The notes below the pieces were generated by a model. The model did not search any database. It worked only from the letters and a program-made list of their open reading frames with translations, and had not been told where the DNA came from. Positions 1 through 8,348 of a stretch of 64,000 nucleotides of DNA are shown piece by piece. Made by a program: the position numbers and the translations under genes. This DNA comes from Hungatella sp. (GTDB lineage Bacteria; Bacillota; Clostridia; Lachnospirales; Lachnospiraceae). Each line of letters opens with the position of its first letter. Positions within the stretch are counted from its first letter, which is position 1. The stretch lies in NCBI GenBank assembly GCA_009712635.1, contig WASS01000020.1, positions 1,328,795 to 1,392,794 of the forward strand, given 5' to 3'.

Positions 1-477
1 CCTTTTTTTCTGTTCTGTAATAAAGCTGTTATTGCTGCTCAAAACTTTACAATATGCGACCTCTCCCATATAAATAGAATTCACAAACCCAAACGGATGA
101 CCGCATTGGTAGTCAATGGTGATTTTTCCATCAATACAATCATCAATTACAGTAATCACTTTTTGGGTATTCCTGAAAAGAATATCTACGGCAATACCAT
201 CAATTTTCAACCAGCCTCCGCCGTTAATCCACGGTCCCCATTGGCCGGGATCGGTTACAATATTTATTCGATGTTCATCATCAAGTGAGACAGCCTTTTG
301 TCTGAATGATGTAAGGTCAAACAATGCTTCATCATAGTATATTCCTATATCTATATCAGAATCATTATTCGCCGTACCCGTAGCGCGGGAACCACCCAAA
401 ACGATGGCATCAATACCGGCAACTCCGGCAAAGGCGTGTATGATCTGTGTTAATATATTTTCTATTTTATTATTCAT
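1..477 (-). CDS. Nucleotidyltransferase-domain protein, C-terminus cut by window edge
   Basis: The minus-strand reading frame starts at ATG 477 and runs open off the left edge (159 codons seen). The protein carries the minimal-nucleotidyltransferase signature: a GGSRATG loop near residue 33 followed by an S-D-I-D-I-G metal-binding pair near residues 43-48, then hydrophobic strand residues GIAVDILF. This is the fold of aminoglycoside adenylyltransferases and other NMP-transferases. The substrate cannot be told from sequence. No close partner gene is seen; the ABC-F gene that follows upstream on the same strand ends 100 bp away. Confidence 0.8.
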   Translation of the reverse strand, partial: MNNKIENILTQIIHAFAGVAGIDAIVLGGSRATGTANNDSDIDIGIYYDEALFDLTSFRQKAVSLDDEHRINIVTDPGQWGPWINGGGWLKIDGIAVDILFRNTQKVITVIDDCIDGKITIDYQCGHPFGFVNSIYMGEVAYCKVLSSNNSFITEQKKR

Positions 478-576
478 ATAAATTTCTCCAACTCTGTATT
501 TTCTATTCCTTATTGAAAGCCGTTATTATGAATATAAAAATTCAGGACCTTTACAAGGAAGTTCAGTGCCATCGAA

Positions 577-2589
577 TTACTGACAGTTCTCCCATTTATC
601 ATAAAGGCAATTCAGCTCTTTTTCCATAGTTTCTTTTTTCAAGAATAGTTGCTGTAAATATGCGAAATTGGTACTATTATCATTTATCTCTTGTTCCAGC
701 TCTTTTAATCCAGCTTCTATGGCTTCAATTTCACTCTCAAGAATATCTGCCTTTTTCGTATTCAATTTTCTTGATCTGTTTTCCGTTCTGCTGTATTGAT
801 TTACTACCGTCCCAATGGACGTCTTTTTTTCATTAGAGAGAGCTCTGGTCTTTTCGTTTGACAGTTCCTCACATTTTCCCGCCTTTTGCAATTCTTCCTG
901 ATAATAAGTATAGTCTCCCGGATAAGTGATAAGACGGTTATTTTCAAATGACATGATTTTACCTGCAACTTTATTGATAAAATACCGGTCATGGGATACA
1001 AATAACAGGGTTCCTTCAAATGCGGATAAAGTTTCCTCCAGTACTTCTCTGGAATCAATATCCAAGTGATTGGTCGGCTCATCCAGAATCATAAAATTCA
1101 CTTTTTCAAAGGTTAAAGAACATAATCTTAACCGGCTCTTCTCCCCACCGGATAAGAATCTTATTTTCTTATGAACATCGTCTTTAAAGAATAGAACTCT
1201 TGCCAGCTGGTTTCTTGCAGCTTCATAAGTAATATTGTGAAAACCTGAAAAGTACTCAAGTATGGTCTGGTCCTCGTCTTCAAAAACAACCTGCTGGGGC
1301 AGGTAACCGATTTTCACCTGCGCGCCGATTTTTACTGTACCGGAATCTGGTTTTAATTCTCCTAATATCAACTTAAGCAGAGTGGATTTGCCGCAGCCAT
1401 TTTTCCCTATAATGCAGGCGCTGTCCTGATAATAAACTTTCATATCAATATCTTTTAGCAATACGGCATCACTAAAACTTTTACTTAGGTGTTCAGTTTC
1501 TAATACCATTTTACCGGAACGTTTCGCACTTTCCTGATTAAGGCGAACCTTCCTGTTTTCAAGAACCGGCTTTTCCAATACTTCAATCTTTTCCAGTCGT
1601 TTTTCCAATTCCTTTGCCCGCTTAAACATCGCTTCACTGTCTCTCATATTTCCCCAGATACGGTATCGCTCAATCTGCTTTTCCATCTGTTCGATCTTTT
1701 TCTGCTGATTAATATAATTCCTGTAGTCAATTAAGAACCGTCTCTCTTTCTCCAGTACATAATAACTATAATTACCTAGATAAATATTGGCCCGGCTAAA
1801 CTCCAACTCCACGATTTTCATAGCAACATGATCCAGAAAATATCTGTCATGGGAAATAATCAGGACAGAACCTTTATAATCCATTAAAAAACTTTCCAGC
1901 CATTCTGTAGTTTCTAAGTCCAAATGATTGGTTGGTTCGTCAAGAAGCAGGATGTCTGGCTCCTCAAGAAGTATCTTTGCCAGAATCACTCTGGTTTTTT
2001 CACCGCCGCTTAAACTGTGAAATGGCAGCTGTTTTAAATTATCATTAATTTTAAGTCCTTCTGTTATCTTGTTTATCTTCGTTTCCAGCTCATATCCTCC
2101 GGCTATCTCATACTCCTGGGTGAGCCGTCCGTAACTTAACAGTGCTTTTTCAAGTTGCTCACCTGAAAAAGTCTGAAGCTTTTCTTCAAGCTCTGATATC
2201 CGTCTCTTTAAATCAGAAACTTTTTCAAATGCCATGCGGATTACATCAATGGCTTTGGTATCCTCACTGTAAACAGGTATCTGGTTTAAATACCCTACCT
2301 TAACCCCTTTACGAAGATTTACCTCACCAGCCTGATAATCTTCAAAGGTTTCCTCTATATACGAAGTCTCTCCAGCCTTCATCTGCTCCGTATTCTCATT
2401 CGTTCCCTGTAAATTTAAATTACTTTCCTTAAACTTACCCATAATAATCTTCATAATTGTGGTTTTCCCACACCCATTCTTACCAATTAACCCAATCCTC
2501 TCCCCGGTTTTTACCTCAAAGCTGATTGTTTCAAATATCTTGTTTGCTCCATAAAATTTCGTTAAATTATTAATACTTAATTCTATCAT
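577..2589 (-). CDS. ABC-F family ATPase, probable ribosome-protection factor
   Basis: The 670-residue protein has two ABC ATPase domains and no membrane segments. Seen: Walker A at 36-43 and 395-402, LSGGE signatures at 193-197 and 479-483, Walker B motifs ending in DEPTNHLD near 213-224 and 500-510. A charged helical linker (about 265-345) lies between them and a coiled-coil-like C-terminal tail follows (about 570-670). This architecture is that of ABC-F proteins, which act on the ribosome; antibiotic-resistance members such as VmlR, Vga and Lsa dislodge drugs from the peptidyl-transferase centre. The attenuator upstream (leader ORF 2718-2849, terminator 2651-2679) supports drug-induced expression and hence a resistance role. 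The antibiotic class is not readable from sequence. Confidence 0.93.
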   Translation of the reverse strand: MIELSINNLTKFYGANKIFETISFEVKTGERIGLIGKNGCGKTTIMKIIMGKFKESNLNLQGTNENTEQMKAGETSYIEETFEDYQAGEVNLRKGVKVGYLNQIPVYSEDTKAIDVIRMAFEKVSDLKRRISELEEKLQTFSGEQLEKALLSYGRLTQEYEIAGGYELETKINKITEGLKINDNLKQLPFHSLSGGEKTRVILAKILLEEPDILLLDEPTNHLDLETTEWLESFLMDYKGSVLIISHDRYFLDHVAMKIVELEFSRANIYLGNYSYYVLEKERRFLIDYRNYINQQKKIEQMEKQIERYRIWGNMRDSEAMFKRAKELEKRLEKIEVLEKPVLENRKVRLNQESAKRSGKMVLETEHLSKSFSDAVLLKDIDMKVYYQDSACIIGKNGCGKSTLLKLILGELKPDSGTVKIGAQVKIGYLPQQVVFEDEDQTILEYFSGFHNITYEAARNQLARVLFFKDDVHKKIRFLSGGEKSRLRLCSLTFEKVNFMILDEPTNHLDIDSREVLEETLSAFEGTLLFVSHDRYFINKVAGKIMSFENNRLITYPGDYTYYQEELQKAGKCEELSNEKTRALSNEKKTSIGTVVNQYSRTENRSRKLNTKKADILESEIEAIEAGLKELEQEINDNSTNFAYLQQLFLKKETMEKELNCLYDKWENCQ

Positions 2590-2650
2590 AACTCTGCCTG
2601 ACCTTTCTTTTAGTTAAAACCTGATTCTGCTTTTTCTTAAAAATGAACGC

Positions 2651-2679
2651 AAAAAACCCAAAGCCAATAAGCTTTGGGT
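2651..2679 (-). terminator. Intrinsic terminator in ABC-F leader (attenuator)
   Basis: On the minus strand a perfect 9-bp stem, ACCCAAAGC / GCTTTGGGT with a 6-nt loop, is followed at once by six T residues. It stands 61 bp upstream of the ABC-F start codon and 39 bp after the leader ORF stop, so it would block transcription into the ABC-F gene. TTTGG in the upstream leader (about 2730-2740) could pair with the CCAAA arm as an antiterminator. That pairing is inference. Confidence 0.85.
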
Positions 2680-2717
2680 CGTAATTCTTATAATTATCAC
2701 CGTAATAACAAATGATA

Positions 2718-2849
2718 TTAATCTGAATACTCCAAAAATCTTATATGGTTAACTTTAAATCTATTAAATTTGGACGCACTTCTAGCCTTAACCTGAAATA
2801 ATGCGATCATAATAGATTCCAATTTTGCCCATTTAAGTGTGGAGTTCAT
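2718..2849 (-). CDS. 43-residue leader peptide of the ABC-F gene
   Basis: A short ORF starts at ATG 2849 after a GAGGAAAGG ribosome binding site 11 nt upstream and ends with TAA at 2718. It encodes a basic peptide beginning MNSTLKWAKLE and containing VKARSASKF. It lies between a good promoter (2894-2922) and the leader terminator (2651-2679). Known ABC-F and Erm resistance genes use such translated leaders: drug-stalled ribosomes alter RNA folding and prevent termination. I infer the same here. The residue at which stalling would occur is unknown. Confidence 0.7.
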   Translation of the reverse strand: MNSTLKWAKLESIMIALFQVKARSASKFNRFKVNHIRFLEYSD

Positions 2850-2893
2850 GTTTGTTATTACCTTTCCTCGTTTAAAAATACTATATTTCTTTT

Positions 2894-2922
2894 ATAATAA
2901 GCCAGAAAACATATCCCGTCAA
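2894..2922 (-). promoter_or_regulatory. Sigma-A promoter for the ABC-F leader transcript
   Basis: On the minus strand, TTGACG (2922-2917) and TATTAT (2899-2894) are separated by exactly 17 nt, a near-consensus housekeeping promoter. It lies beyond the stop of the upstream TetR gene and about 45 bp before the leader ORF start codon, so the ABC-F gene has its own transcript rather than read-through only. Confidence 0.75.
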
Positions 2923-2972
2923 GTGTTTTAAGCATTCTAGCAGATATAGGATTACTATAATAAAACCGTAGG

Positions 2973-3527
2973 TCAGCGTAATGCAAGGTGCCTGGTATAT
3001 GGTTCCAGCAGGAACAGGAGCTGTGCCGTAACTTCCTGTACACTACAAGGCATGGAATTATTGATCCACCATTCCAATACTCCAATAAACCCGGAGGTCA
3101 AAAAGTGAGTAGTAATACCATTTGATAATTTGTTGTCTTCTGACTTTTTCCCTATGACCTCGGTTACTGTTTGAGCAATAATCACATATAAGCGGCTACG
3201 GAAAAATCCAAATCCTTCGTTGTTAAGAAGCAGCTTGTAAATTGTAAAATTTTTTTCCAAATATTCAAAAACACTTTGAATTGCACTCTTATCTAAAGTG
3301 GTATTGGAACTATTGGCACAGTGATTTACCAGCAGCTCAATATATTTTTCAATACACTTGTCAAGTAGGTCGTATTTATCCATATAATGCAGATAAACAG
3401 TCCCACGGTTTATATCTGCACGCTCTGCAATATCATTAATAGTTATTTTTTCAAATTCTTTTTCAGATAAAAGGTCGATAAAGGTATCCATAATCAACTG
3501 CCTTGTTTTTTTAATTCTTCTATCCAC
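2973..3527 (-). CDS. TetR/AcrR-family regulator
   Basis: The 184-residue protein starts RRIKKTRQLIMDTF and has the TetR N-terminal helix-turn-helix (ITINDIAERADINRGTVYLHY, about 28-48), followed by a helical C-terminal ligand domain. It is divergent from the reductase gene at 3686. The 158-bp space between them contains two identical-architecture dyads (3566-3581 and 3646-3661), most simply its operators, so it probably represses itself and the reductase. The ligand is unknown. Although it is upstream of the ABC-F gene on the same strand, the latter has a separate promoter. Confidence 0.92.
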   Translation of the reverse strand: MDRRIKKTRQLIMDTFIDLLSEKEFEKITINDIAERADINRGTVYLHYMDKYDLLDKCIEKYIELLVNHCANSSNTTLDKSAIQSVFEYLEKNFTIYKLLLNNEGFGFFRSRLYVIIAQTVTEVIGKKSEDNKLSNGITTHFLTSGFIGVLEWWINNSMPCSVQEVTAQLLFLLEPYTRHLALR

Positions 3528-3565
3528 AGCGCTCTCCTTCAGGTATTCAACAAATCAATATATTA

Positions 3566-3581
3566 TGTTGAGTTTTCAACA
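3566..3581. promoter_or_regulatory. Operator dyad 1 (TGTTGA-N4-TCAACA)
   Basis: A perfect 6-bp inverted repeat TGTTGA/TCAACA with a 4-bp spacer lies 39 bp upstream of the TetR start. The same arms and spacer length occur at 3646-3661, 80 bp (about eight helical turns) away. This is the pattern expected for paired TetR-dimer sites. An extra half-site, TTCAACA, is visible near 3546. Confidence 0.7.
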
Positions 3582-3645
3582 ATTGGAATGAACATAACCA
3601 TTGTAACTCCAATCACGAATCAGTACACTAACAGTACCAAACACG

Positions 3646-3661
3646 TGTTGAAAAGTCAACA
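3646..3661. promoter_or_regulatory. Operator dyad 2 (TGTTGA-N4-TCAACA)
   Basis: This second copy of the dyad sits 24 bp before the reductase start codon, directly upstream of its ribosome binding site, where a bound repressor would block transcription of the plus-strand gene. Confidence 0.7.
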
Positions 3662-3685
3662 TATGATTCGTCAGGAGGTTGTTTT

Positions 3686-4618
3686 ATGAAAATACTAATT
3701 TGGGGCCGCGGTGTTATAGGAACACAGTATGCCTGGGCATTGGAAAACGCAGGCCACACGGTTGAGTTCTATGTTCGGGAAGGTAGGAAGGCGCAATATG
3801 GTTCCTATGTAAATTTGGAACTATGGGATACAAGAAAAAGCAAAAAAGACCCCATAGTAAAAGAAAAATGGGATATTGTTATGCACGAAGAGATAAAGGA
3901 AAATCACGACTATGACCTGATTTTTATAAGCGTCAACCCGGAACAGATATCAAGTGTTGTTAAGTACCTGGCACCGCGAGTTGGAAATGCAACAGTCCTT
4001 TTTTTCAGCAACTTTTGGCAAGACCCCCAATTGGCTGTTTCGCCAATTCCGCGCAATCAGATTGTTTATGGCTTCCCCGGTGGAGGCGGCGGATTTGAAG
4101 GGAACACTTTGTACGGTGGGTTTTACAAAACAGTTCAGTTTGGAACTTTTGAATCCCAGCCCACCAAAAGGGATTTAGAGGTTCGTAAGCTTTTTGTTCA
4201 GGCAGGTTTCAAGATCATGGTTCAAAAAGATATAAAAAGCTGGCTCTGGAATCATTTCGCGTTCAACGCTGCAATGGAAGCCGAAGTTTTAAAAAGCGGT
4301 AGTTTTAAAGTAGTAATTTCTTCACGAGAAGCACTGGATGGAGTAGGCCGTAACTTGAAAGAAATAACCCCTGTTTTAAAAGCAAGGGGATCAAAACTTG
4401 ATTTTTTGACAATCGTGTTGAGCAGTCTGCCGCCGAAAGTAGTAAGTTTTATTATGACTCAGGTAGTATTTTCTCCAAAAAGCATGGCTTATGCGCTTAT
4501 GGCGCATAACCACTTTAAAGTTGGCTATTCAGTACAGGAAATTATTACAGCTGCGAGAAAGTACGGAGTCAAGGTACCACGGCTTTACGAAGTAGAAAAC
4601 TTAATTAAGGAGCAATAA
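3686..4618 (+). CDS. Ketopantoate reductase (ApbA/PanE)-family NAD(P)-dependent oxidoreductase
   Basis: The protein (310 aa) opens with a Rossmann nucleotide-binding motif, ILIWGRGVIGTQYA (residues 3-16), and ends with an all-helical ApbA-type C-terminal domain. Family members reduce 2-ketopantoate to pantoate in coenzyme A synthesis, but many paralogues, including TetR-linked ones like this, have other substrates. The motif GFPGGGGGFEG near 131-141 is a family-typical glycine stretch in this subgroup. AGGAGG stands 8 nt before ATG 3686. Regulation by the adjacent TetR is inferred from the dyads in its promoter region. Confidence 0.85.
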   Translation: MKILIWGRGVIGTQYAWALENAGHTVEFYVREGRKAQYGSYVNLELWDTRKSKKDPIVKEKWDIVMHEEIKENHDYDLIFISVNPEQISSVVKYLAPRVGNATVLFFSNFWQDPQLAVSPIPRNQIVYGFPGGGGGFEGNTLYGGFYKTVQFGTFESQPTKRDLEVRKLFVQAGFKIMVQKDIKSWLWNHFAFNAAMEAEVLKSGSFKVVISSREALDGVGRNLKEITPVLKARGSKLDFLTIVLSSLPPKVVSFIMTQVVFSPKSMAYALMAHNHFKVGYSVQEIITAARKYGVKVPRLYEVENLIKEQ

Positions 4619-4620
4619 AC

Positions 4621-4664
4621 CAGGACCTCCTGTCGTAGAATAATAACTATGCCAGGAGGCCCTG
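4621..4664 (+). terminator. Inverted repeat downstream of the reductase gene
   Basis: CAGGACCTCCTG and CAGGAGGCCCTG form a 12-bp stem with one mismatch and a 20-nt loop directly after the stop codon. There is no clean T-run after it, so it may be a weak or factor-assisted terminator. Confidence 0.45.
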
Positions 4665-4756
4665 TTCTGTTGAGGGAAGATGCAAACTATTTATTCGCTT
4701 AAACAGAGTCTCCCATTCACAAACATGGATTATTTATGTAATTATGGCATAGTATG

Positions 4757-5686
4757 TCAAGCATACATACGTACCCAGGATAATAAAAGAGTTGTAAACT
4801 CTCTTGAACATCTGTGCTCTAAATTATCAAAATAATTATAAGAACAAGTACCAGAATACAATTGAGAAAAAGATTTTATAGCTTCAGCAGGACAGATATT
4901 ATCTTTTCCACCTGCGGTAAGTAATACAGGACAATTTAATCTGTTAACATGAGAGATGGTATCGACTAATCCCAAAGCTTGCCAGCCATCATCTATATTA
5001 TCAATTGAACAAAGTGGTTCGTAATTATAAGAAATAGCACCCACACTCTTTGCCATAGGCAAATTAGTAAGGAAAGGTACATCTGCTGCTACACATCTTA
5101 CTCCCTTGTCTTTAAAAATGGAACCTAACAACAAAGAGCAGCCTCCGCCTTGACTTGTTCCAAAAAATGAAACTCTATTCTCTATTACTTCACTTTGCTC
5201 CATTGCCCACTTTACTGCTAAAATACAGTTAACAAGCCATAGTTTATATCCTTTTTCGGCATGGCTTGTTATTGTGTCAGCCAATACAGGCCAGGTATGA
5301 TCCCGTTGTTTGCTTTCATCTGGTCCATTAGGCGTGGCATATCCCAGTGGTGATATGTGAAGAACATTATATCCTTGTGACACAAGTTCCGGGTGAGTAC
5401 TGATTTCTGCACTATATCCAGGAGTATGGATCAGTAATGGTGCTGGTCCGGACATTACTGGCTGCCAGTACCCATAAAACGCATCCATACCTTCAGGTTT
5501 GAATTTTACATATCTAAACTCGTTTTTTACATGTCTGATTCCAAAACTAAAAGAGAATCCATTGTCAGAAAGAATTTCAACATCACATTTTATTGAATTA
5601 GCCATTTTCCATATTGACTCTACCCATTTATCAACATCTTCAGATATTGGATATTTCTTAAATTCATTTAACTCTGAATGCATCAT
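4757..5686 (-). CDS. Alpha/beta-hydrolase of the acetyl xylan esterase/cephalosporin-C deacetylase type
   Basis: The 309-residue protein has no signal peptide. It shows the nucleophile elbow GTSQGGG (about residue 175), an aspartate in AGGKDNICP (about 262) and a histidine in LEHRCS (about 294), in the order of the AXE1 (PF05448-like) serine esterases, which remove acetyl groups from sugars and related compounds. AGGAGA precedes the first of two consecutive ATGs; either is possible. It starts 18 bp after the XRE gene at 5705 on the same strand, so the two are probably co-transcribed. The physiological substrate is unknown. Confidence 0.82.
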   Translation of the reverse strand: MMHSELNEFKKYPISEDVDKWVESIWKMANSIKCDVEILSDNGFSFSFGIRHVKNEFRYVKFKPEGMDAFYGYWQPVMSGPAPLLIHTPGYSAEISTHPELVSQGYNVLHISPLGYATPNGPDESKQRDHTWPVLADTITSHAEKGYKLWLVNCILAVKWAMEQSEVIENRVSFFGTSQGGGCSLLLGSIFKDKGVRCVAADVPFLTNLPMAKSVGAISYNYEPLCSIDNIDDGWQALGLVDTISHVNRLNCPVLLTAGGKDNICPAEAIKSFSQLYSGTCSYNYFDNLEHRCSREFTTLLLSWVRMYA

Positions 5687-5704
5687 TTATCTCTCCTTAT
5701 TTCA

Positions 5705-6403
5705 TTACTTTGCAATGTTTAATCTATCACTTTCAGATTCATAATCTCTTAGAATATGAAGCGCATTTTTATTAAGGACACCATATAAAACTGCAGCTTC
5801 AACCTGAGGATAGATATATTCTGCGTACGGTAGCATAATCCTGATTAATCTATAATCAAGATCACCTTTAAGGATTTTTTGAAAAATAATAGAAATTGAA
5901 TTGCTGTCAAGAAACGGAATTAATCGCTCAAGCAAATTTTCATTGATTGTGTCATACATTGCGTTTTCCAGCAGTTTGACAACTGCATCATCATTTATAT
6001 ATTCCGCAAGTGATACAATGCTTGAAATATCTATTCCATGTTTTGCAAGACCTTTAGCCATTTTGTCAAGCAGACTTGGCTTTAATAACGGTGCGATATT
6101 TACAATATCAGATATGCATTGCTTGTCCAATTCACAGCATAACTCTTGCCCTTCCAGTGCACTTTCAAGAATGGCGACTTCCTTTTCAGTTGGATTGCCA
6201 GAGCTTATAAGTTCATCAAGAGTGATGCCGAAAACATTTGCAACTTCAATTAAAATAGATATATCGGGGAAACTATCTCCGCATTCATATTTTGATATTG
6301 CCTGACGTGTCAGGTTGAGTTGTTCAGCAAGTTCCGATTGTGTCATGTCTGCTTTCTTACGAAGCCTTGATATATATGCACCAAATTTTTTTATATCAAA
6401 CAT
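5705..6403 (-). CDS. XRE-family transcriptional regulator
   Basis: An N-terminal Cro/C1-type helix-turn-helix is clear (SRLRKKADMTQSELAEQLNL then RQAISKYECG, about residues 13-45). The remaining 160 residues look helical and may be a repeat-like sensor region. GGAGG lies 8 nt before ATG 6403; a TTG three bases earlier is less likely. It heads a two-gene operon with the esterase at 4757, which it probably controls. Confidence 0.88.
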   Translation of the reverse strand: MFDIKKFGAYISRLRKKADMTQSELAEQLNLTRQAISKYECGDSFPDISILIEVANVFGITLDELISSGNPTEKEVAILESALEGQELCCELDKQCISDIVNIAPLLKPSLLDKMAKGLAKHGIDISSIVSLAEYINDDAVVKLLENAMYDTINENLLERLIPFLDSNSISIIFQKILKGDLDYRLIRIMLPYAEYIYPQVEAAVLYGVLNKNALHILRDYESESDRLNIAK

Positions 6404-6518
6404 CAAAGATACCTCCTTTTATTCAGAATATCCTGAATGCAAAGGTAAATCAAGCAAAGGATAGTTGCTATTTATCATGCGTATATGTTCCCTTTTTTTC
6501 ATAATCAATGGTTATTAA

Positions 6519-7079
6519 TTAATTTTTCGGTACTGCGTCTGTCGCCTTATCAATAAAAGCAGCAATTTTACCGGGACTTTCCTTCATACCACTATTGACC
6601 CACTTTTTTATTATGGCTATACTGCCATATGCGGTAAATGTATACCAATCATCGAATAACTTTAAATCTATCTGTATTGCTTCATTCTTCCATTTTTCAA
6701 TATTAAAATCATGGCTGATATAAAGAATACGTTCTAATAAATCTTTATTCCCATTCTCTGAGAATAATACTTTGCATATATTGCTATTTGCTTTTATATA
6801 CTTGCAAATTTCATATGATAGTTTTCCAGAAGCTTCAAGGTCCATAGTACGCCCCACTACCTGTCTGATATCTTCATATAACTCATCTTCAATACTTGAT
6901 AAAAGTTCAAACTGATTTGCATAATGTGAGTAAAAAGTATTTCGGTTTATATCTGCTTTCCTGCATATATCTGTCACTGTAACTTTGCTGATCGGACGTT
7001 CTTTCATTAGTTCCAGTAAACTGTTTTTTATAACCATCTTTGTGTATCTTACTCGTTGGTCCGCTTTTTCGTATGCCAT
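6519..7079 (-). CDS. TetR/AcrR-family regulator
   Basis: The 186-residue protein has a TetR DNA-binding domain (ISKVTVTDICRKADINRNTF, about 30-49) and a C-terminal half with the YTFTAYGSIAIIKKWVNSGMKESP pattern that is typical of the Firmicutes TetR C-terminal domain. It is divergent from the membrane-protein gene at 7239; the space between carries a near-consensus promoter and a 10-bp palindrome that could be its operator. Confidence 0.9.
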   Translation of the reverse strand: MAYEKADQRVRYTKMVIKNSLLELMKERPISKVTVTDICRKADINRNTFYSHYANQFELLSSIEDELYEDIRQVVGRTMDLEASGKLSYEICKYIKANSNICKVLFSENGNKDLLERILYISHDFNIEKWKNEAIQIDLKLFDDWYTFTAYGSIAIIKKWVNSGMKESPGKIAAFIDKATDAVPKN

Positions 7080-7162
7080 AATATTCTCCCTAAATAGATC
7101 AGTAAACGAACAATAATTATATGATTTGTAAGATATCGAACGCTTTGTTATTGTACTGACTG

Positions 7163-7191
7163 TTGATTAAGTAACACTGTATCAGTATAAT
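7163..7191 (+). promoter_or_regulatory. Sigma-A promoter of the 7239 membrane-protein gene
   Basis: TTGATT (7163-7168) and TATAAT (7186-7191) are spaced by 17 bp, close to the housekeeping consensus, 48 bp before the start codon of the plus-strand gene. Confidence 0.75.
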
Positions 7192-7196
7192 ATATA

Positions 7197-7206
7197 TGAA
7201 CGTTCA
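7197..7206. promoter_or_regulatory. Candidate TetR operator palindrome TGAACGTTCA
   Basis: A perfect 10-bp palindrome begins 6 bp after the -10 box, at the expected transcription start of the 7239 gene. Binding there would block transcription. Related GAAC/CGAACG half-sites occur near 7106 and 7138. Assignment to the divergent TetR is inference. Confidence 0.45.
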
Positions 7207-7238
7207 ACTCAATTATAATTTTAACTGGAGGTAAAACA

Positions 7239-8237
7239 ATGGGAAATATAACCATAGTTCCTGTATGGATGATTCAAGATATTTTAGTTTTAATTATTGC
7301 CACTTTAATGATTTTTTATATAATAGATAATGAAGAGCGTCCAAAGATTGTATTAATGCAATTCGTATGCTTTGTCTTTTTTTACGCCTCGGCCTTTGAA
7401 AATGTTGCTGTGTTTATGGGATCTATAGGAAAAGAAGGTTTTTACTCCTATGGGCACAGTATCCTAATGATATTCAATGTACCATTAACTGTTCCAATTA
7501 TCGAGTTTCTTATCGTTTACTCAACGTTACGTGTTTTGAAGACGATAAATATACCGTCATGGACTAAACCTTTCATTGCTGGACTTAGTGCTATGATTTT
7601 TGACTTTTCACTGGATCCGGTGGCAGTAAAACAGATTTTTCAAACTTCAGAAGGAATCATTGGCAGGTGGAGTTATTACCCGCTCCCTGGTGAACCTGTC
7701 ATCTATGGGGAACCTGTCATGAATTTTACGGGTTGGATCTATATAGCCGGATACTGGACTGCATTTATCTTAATTGGTGAATGGTGGCATAAAAGAAGTG
7801 GTTACAGTAAGCTGATTGGTTATCTATATCCGGTTTTGGCTTCCATTCTTGCTCTGATATGCCTGGTTTCACCTATATCCAATTTCTTTAATTTTATGGG
7901 ACCATTTTTCACCAGAACTTCTAATATGCAATGGGTAATGCTTGTCTCACTTTCTTTAATTTCAGTAGGAATTTTAGTTTTAGCCTTAGTCAAGTACTGG
8001 GATGGCAGGTTTGTCAGCTCCTTGGATTACAGAAAGGATTTTCCTATCATGTTTACTTTCCTGGGTTTTCCTTTCGCTAATACCTTGTTTTGTATTATTG
8101 GTGGATACATGGAAGTATTATGGCTTGTTGTCCTGGCACAGGTGTTACTATTGGCAGGCTGGAGTGGTATTTATATTTTGAGTAAAAAGTCATTTACAAT
8201 GAAGGACTCAAAACAAGTTAGCCAAATCAAGCCTTAA
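7239..8237 (+). CDS. Polytopic membrane protein, weakly like carotenoid-biosynthesis (CruF/DUF422) proteins
   Basis: The 332-residue protein has about eight to nine hydrophobic helices. Its middle section (FDFSLDPVAV, about 126-135, then GEPVMNFTGW, about 159-168) resembles the conserved D-P-V and N-F-x-G-W blocks of CruF-like membrane hydratases. The rest is not diagnostic, so I would call it only a possible member. GGAGG is 7 nt before the ATG. The near-consensus promoter and adjacent TetR gene suggest inducible expression. A bidirectional terminator follows at 8264. Confidence 0.6.
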   Translation: MGNITIVPVWMIQDILVLIIATLMIFYIIDNEERPKIVLMQFVCFVFFYASAFENVAVFMGSIGKEGFYSYGHSILMIFNVPLTVPIIEFLIVYSTLRVLKTINIPSWTKPFIAGLSAMIFDFSLDPVAVKQIFQTSEGIIGRWSYYPLPGEPVIYGEPVMNFTGWIYIAGYWTAFILIGEWWHKRSGYSKLIGYLYPVLASILALICLVSPISNFFNFMGPFFTRTSNMQWVMLVSLSLISVGILVLALVKYWDGRFVSSLDYRKDFPIMFTFLGFPFANTLFCIIGGYMEVLWLVVLAQVLLLAGWSGIYILSKKSFTMKDSKQVSQIKP

Positions 8238-8263
8238 GGGCTTGCCGCAGAATTTTATCATCA

Positions 8264-8292
8264 ATAAGCCCTTGGCAAAGCCCAGGGCTTAT
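8264..8292. terminator. Bidirectional terminator between convergent genes
   Basis: ATAAGCCCT and AGGGCTTAT form a 9-bp stem extended by T-GG/CC-C pairs around a short loop, between the plus-strand membrane-protein gene and the minus-strand gene ending at 8349. The flanks are A/T-rich rather than a pure T-run. Confidence 0.6.
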
Positions 8293-8348
8293 GATTTATA
8301 ACATCAAACAGCGAAACGTTCAGAATATAAAATATTGGTGCTCTAAGC

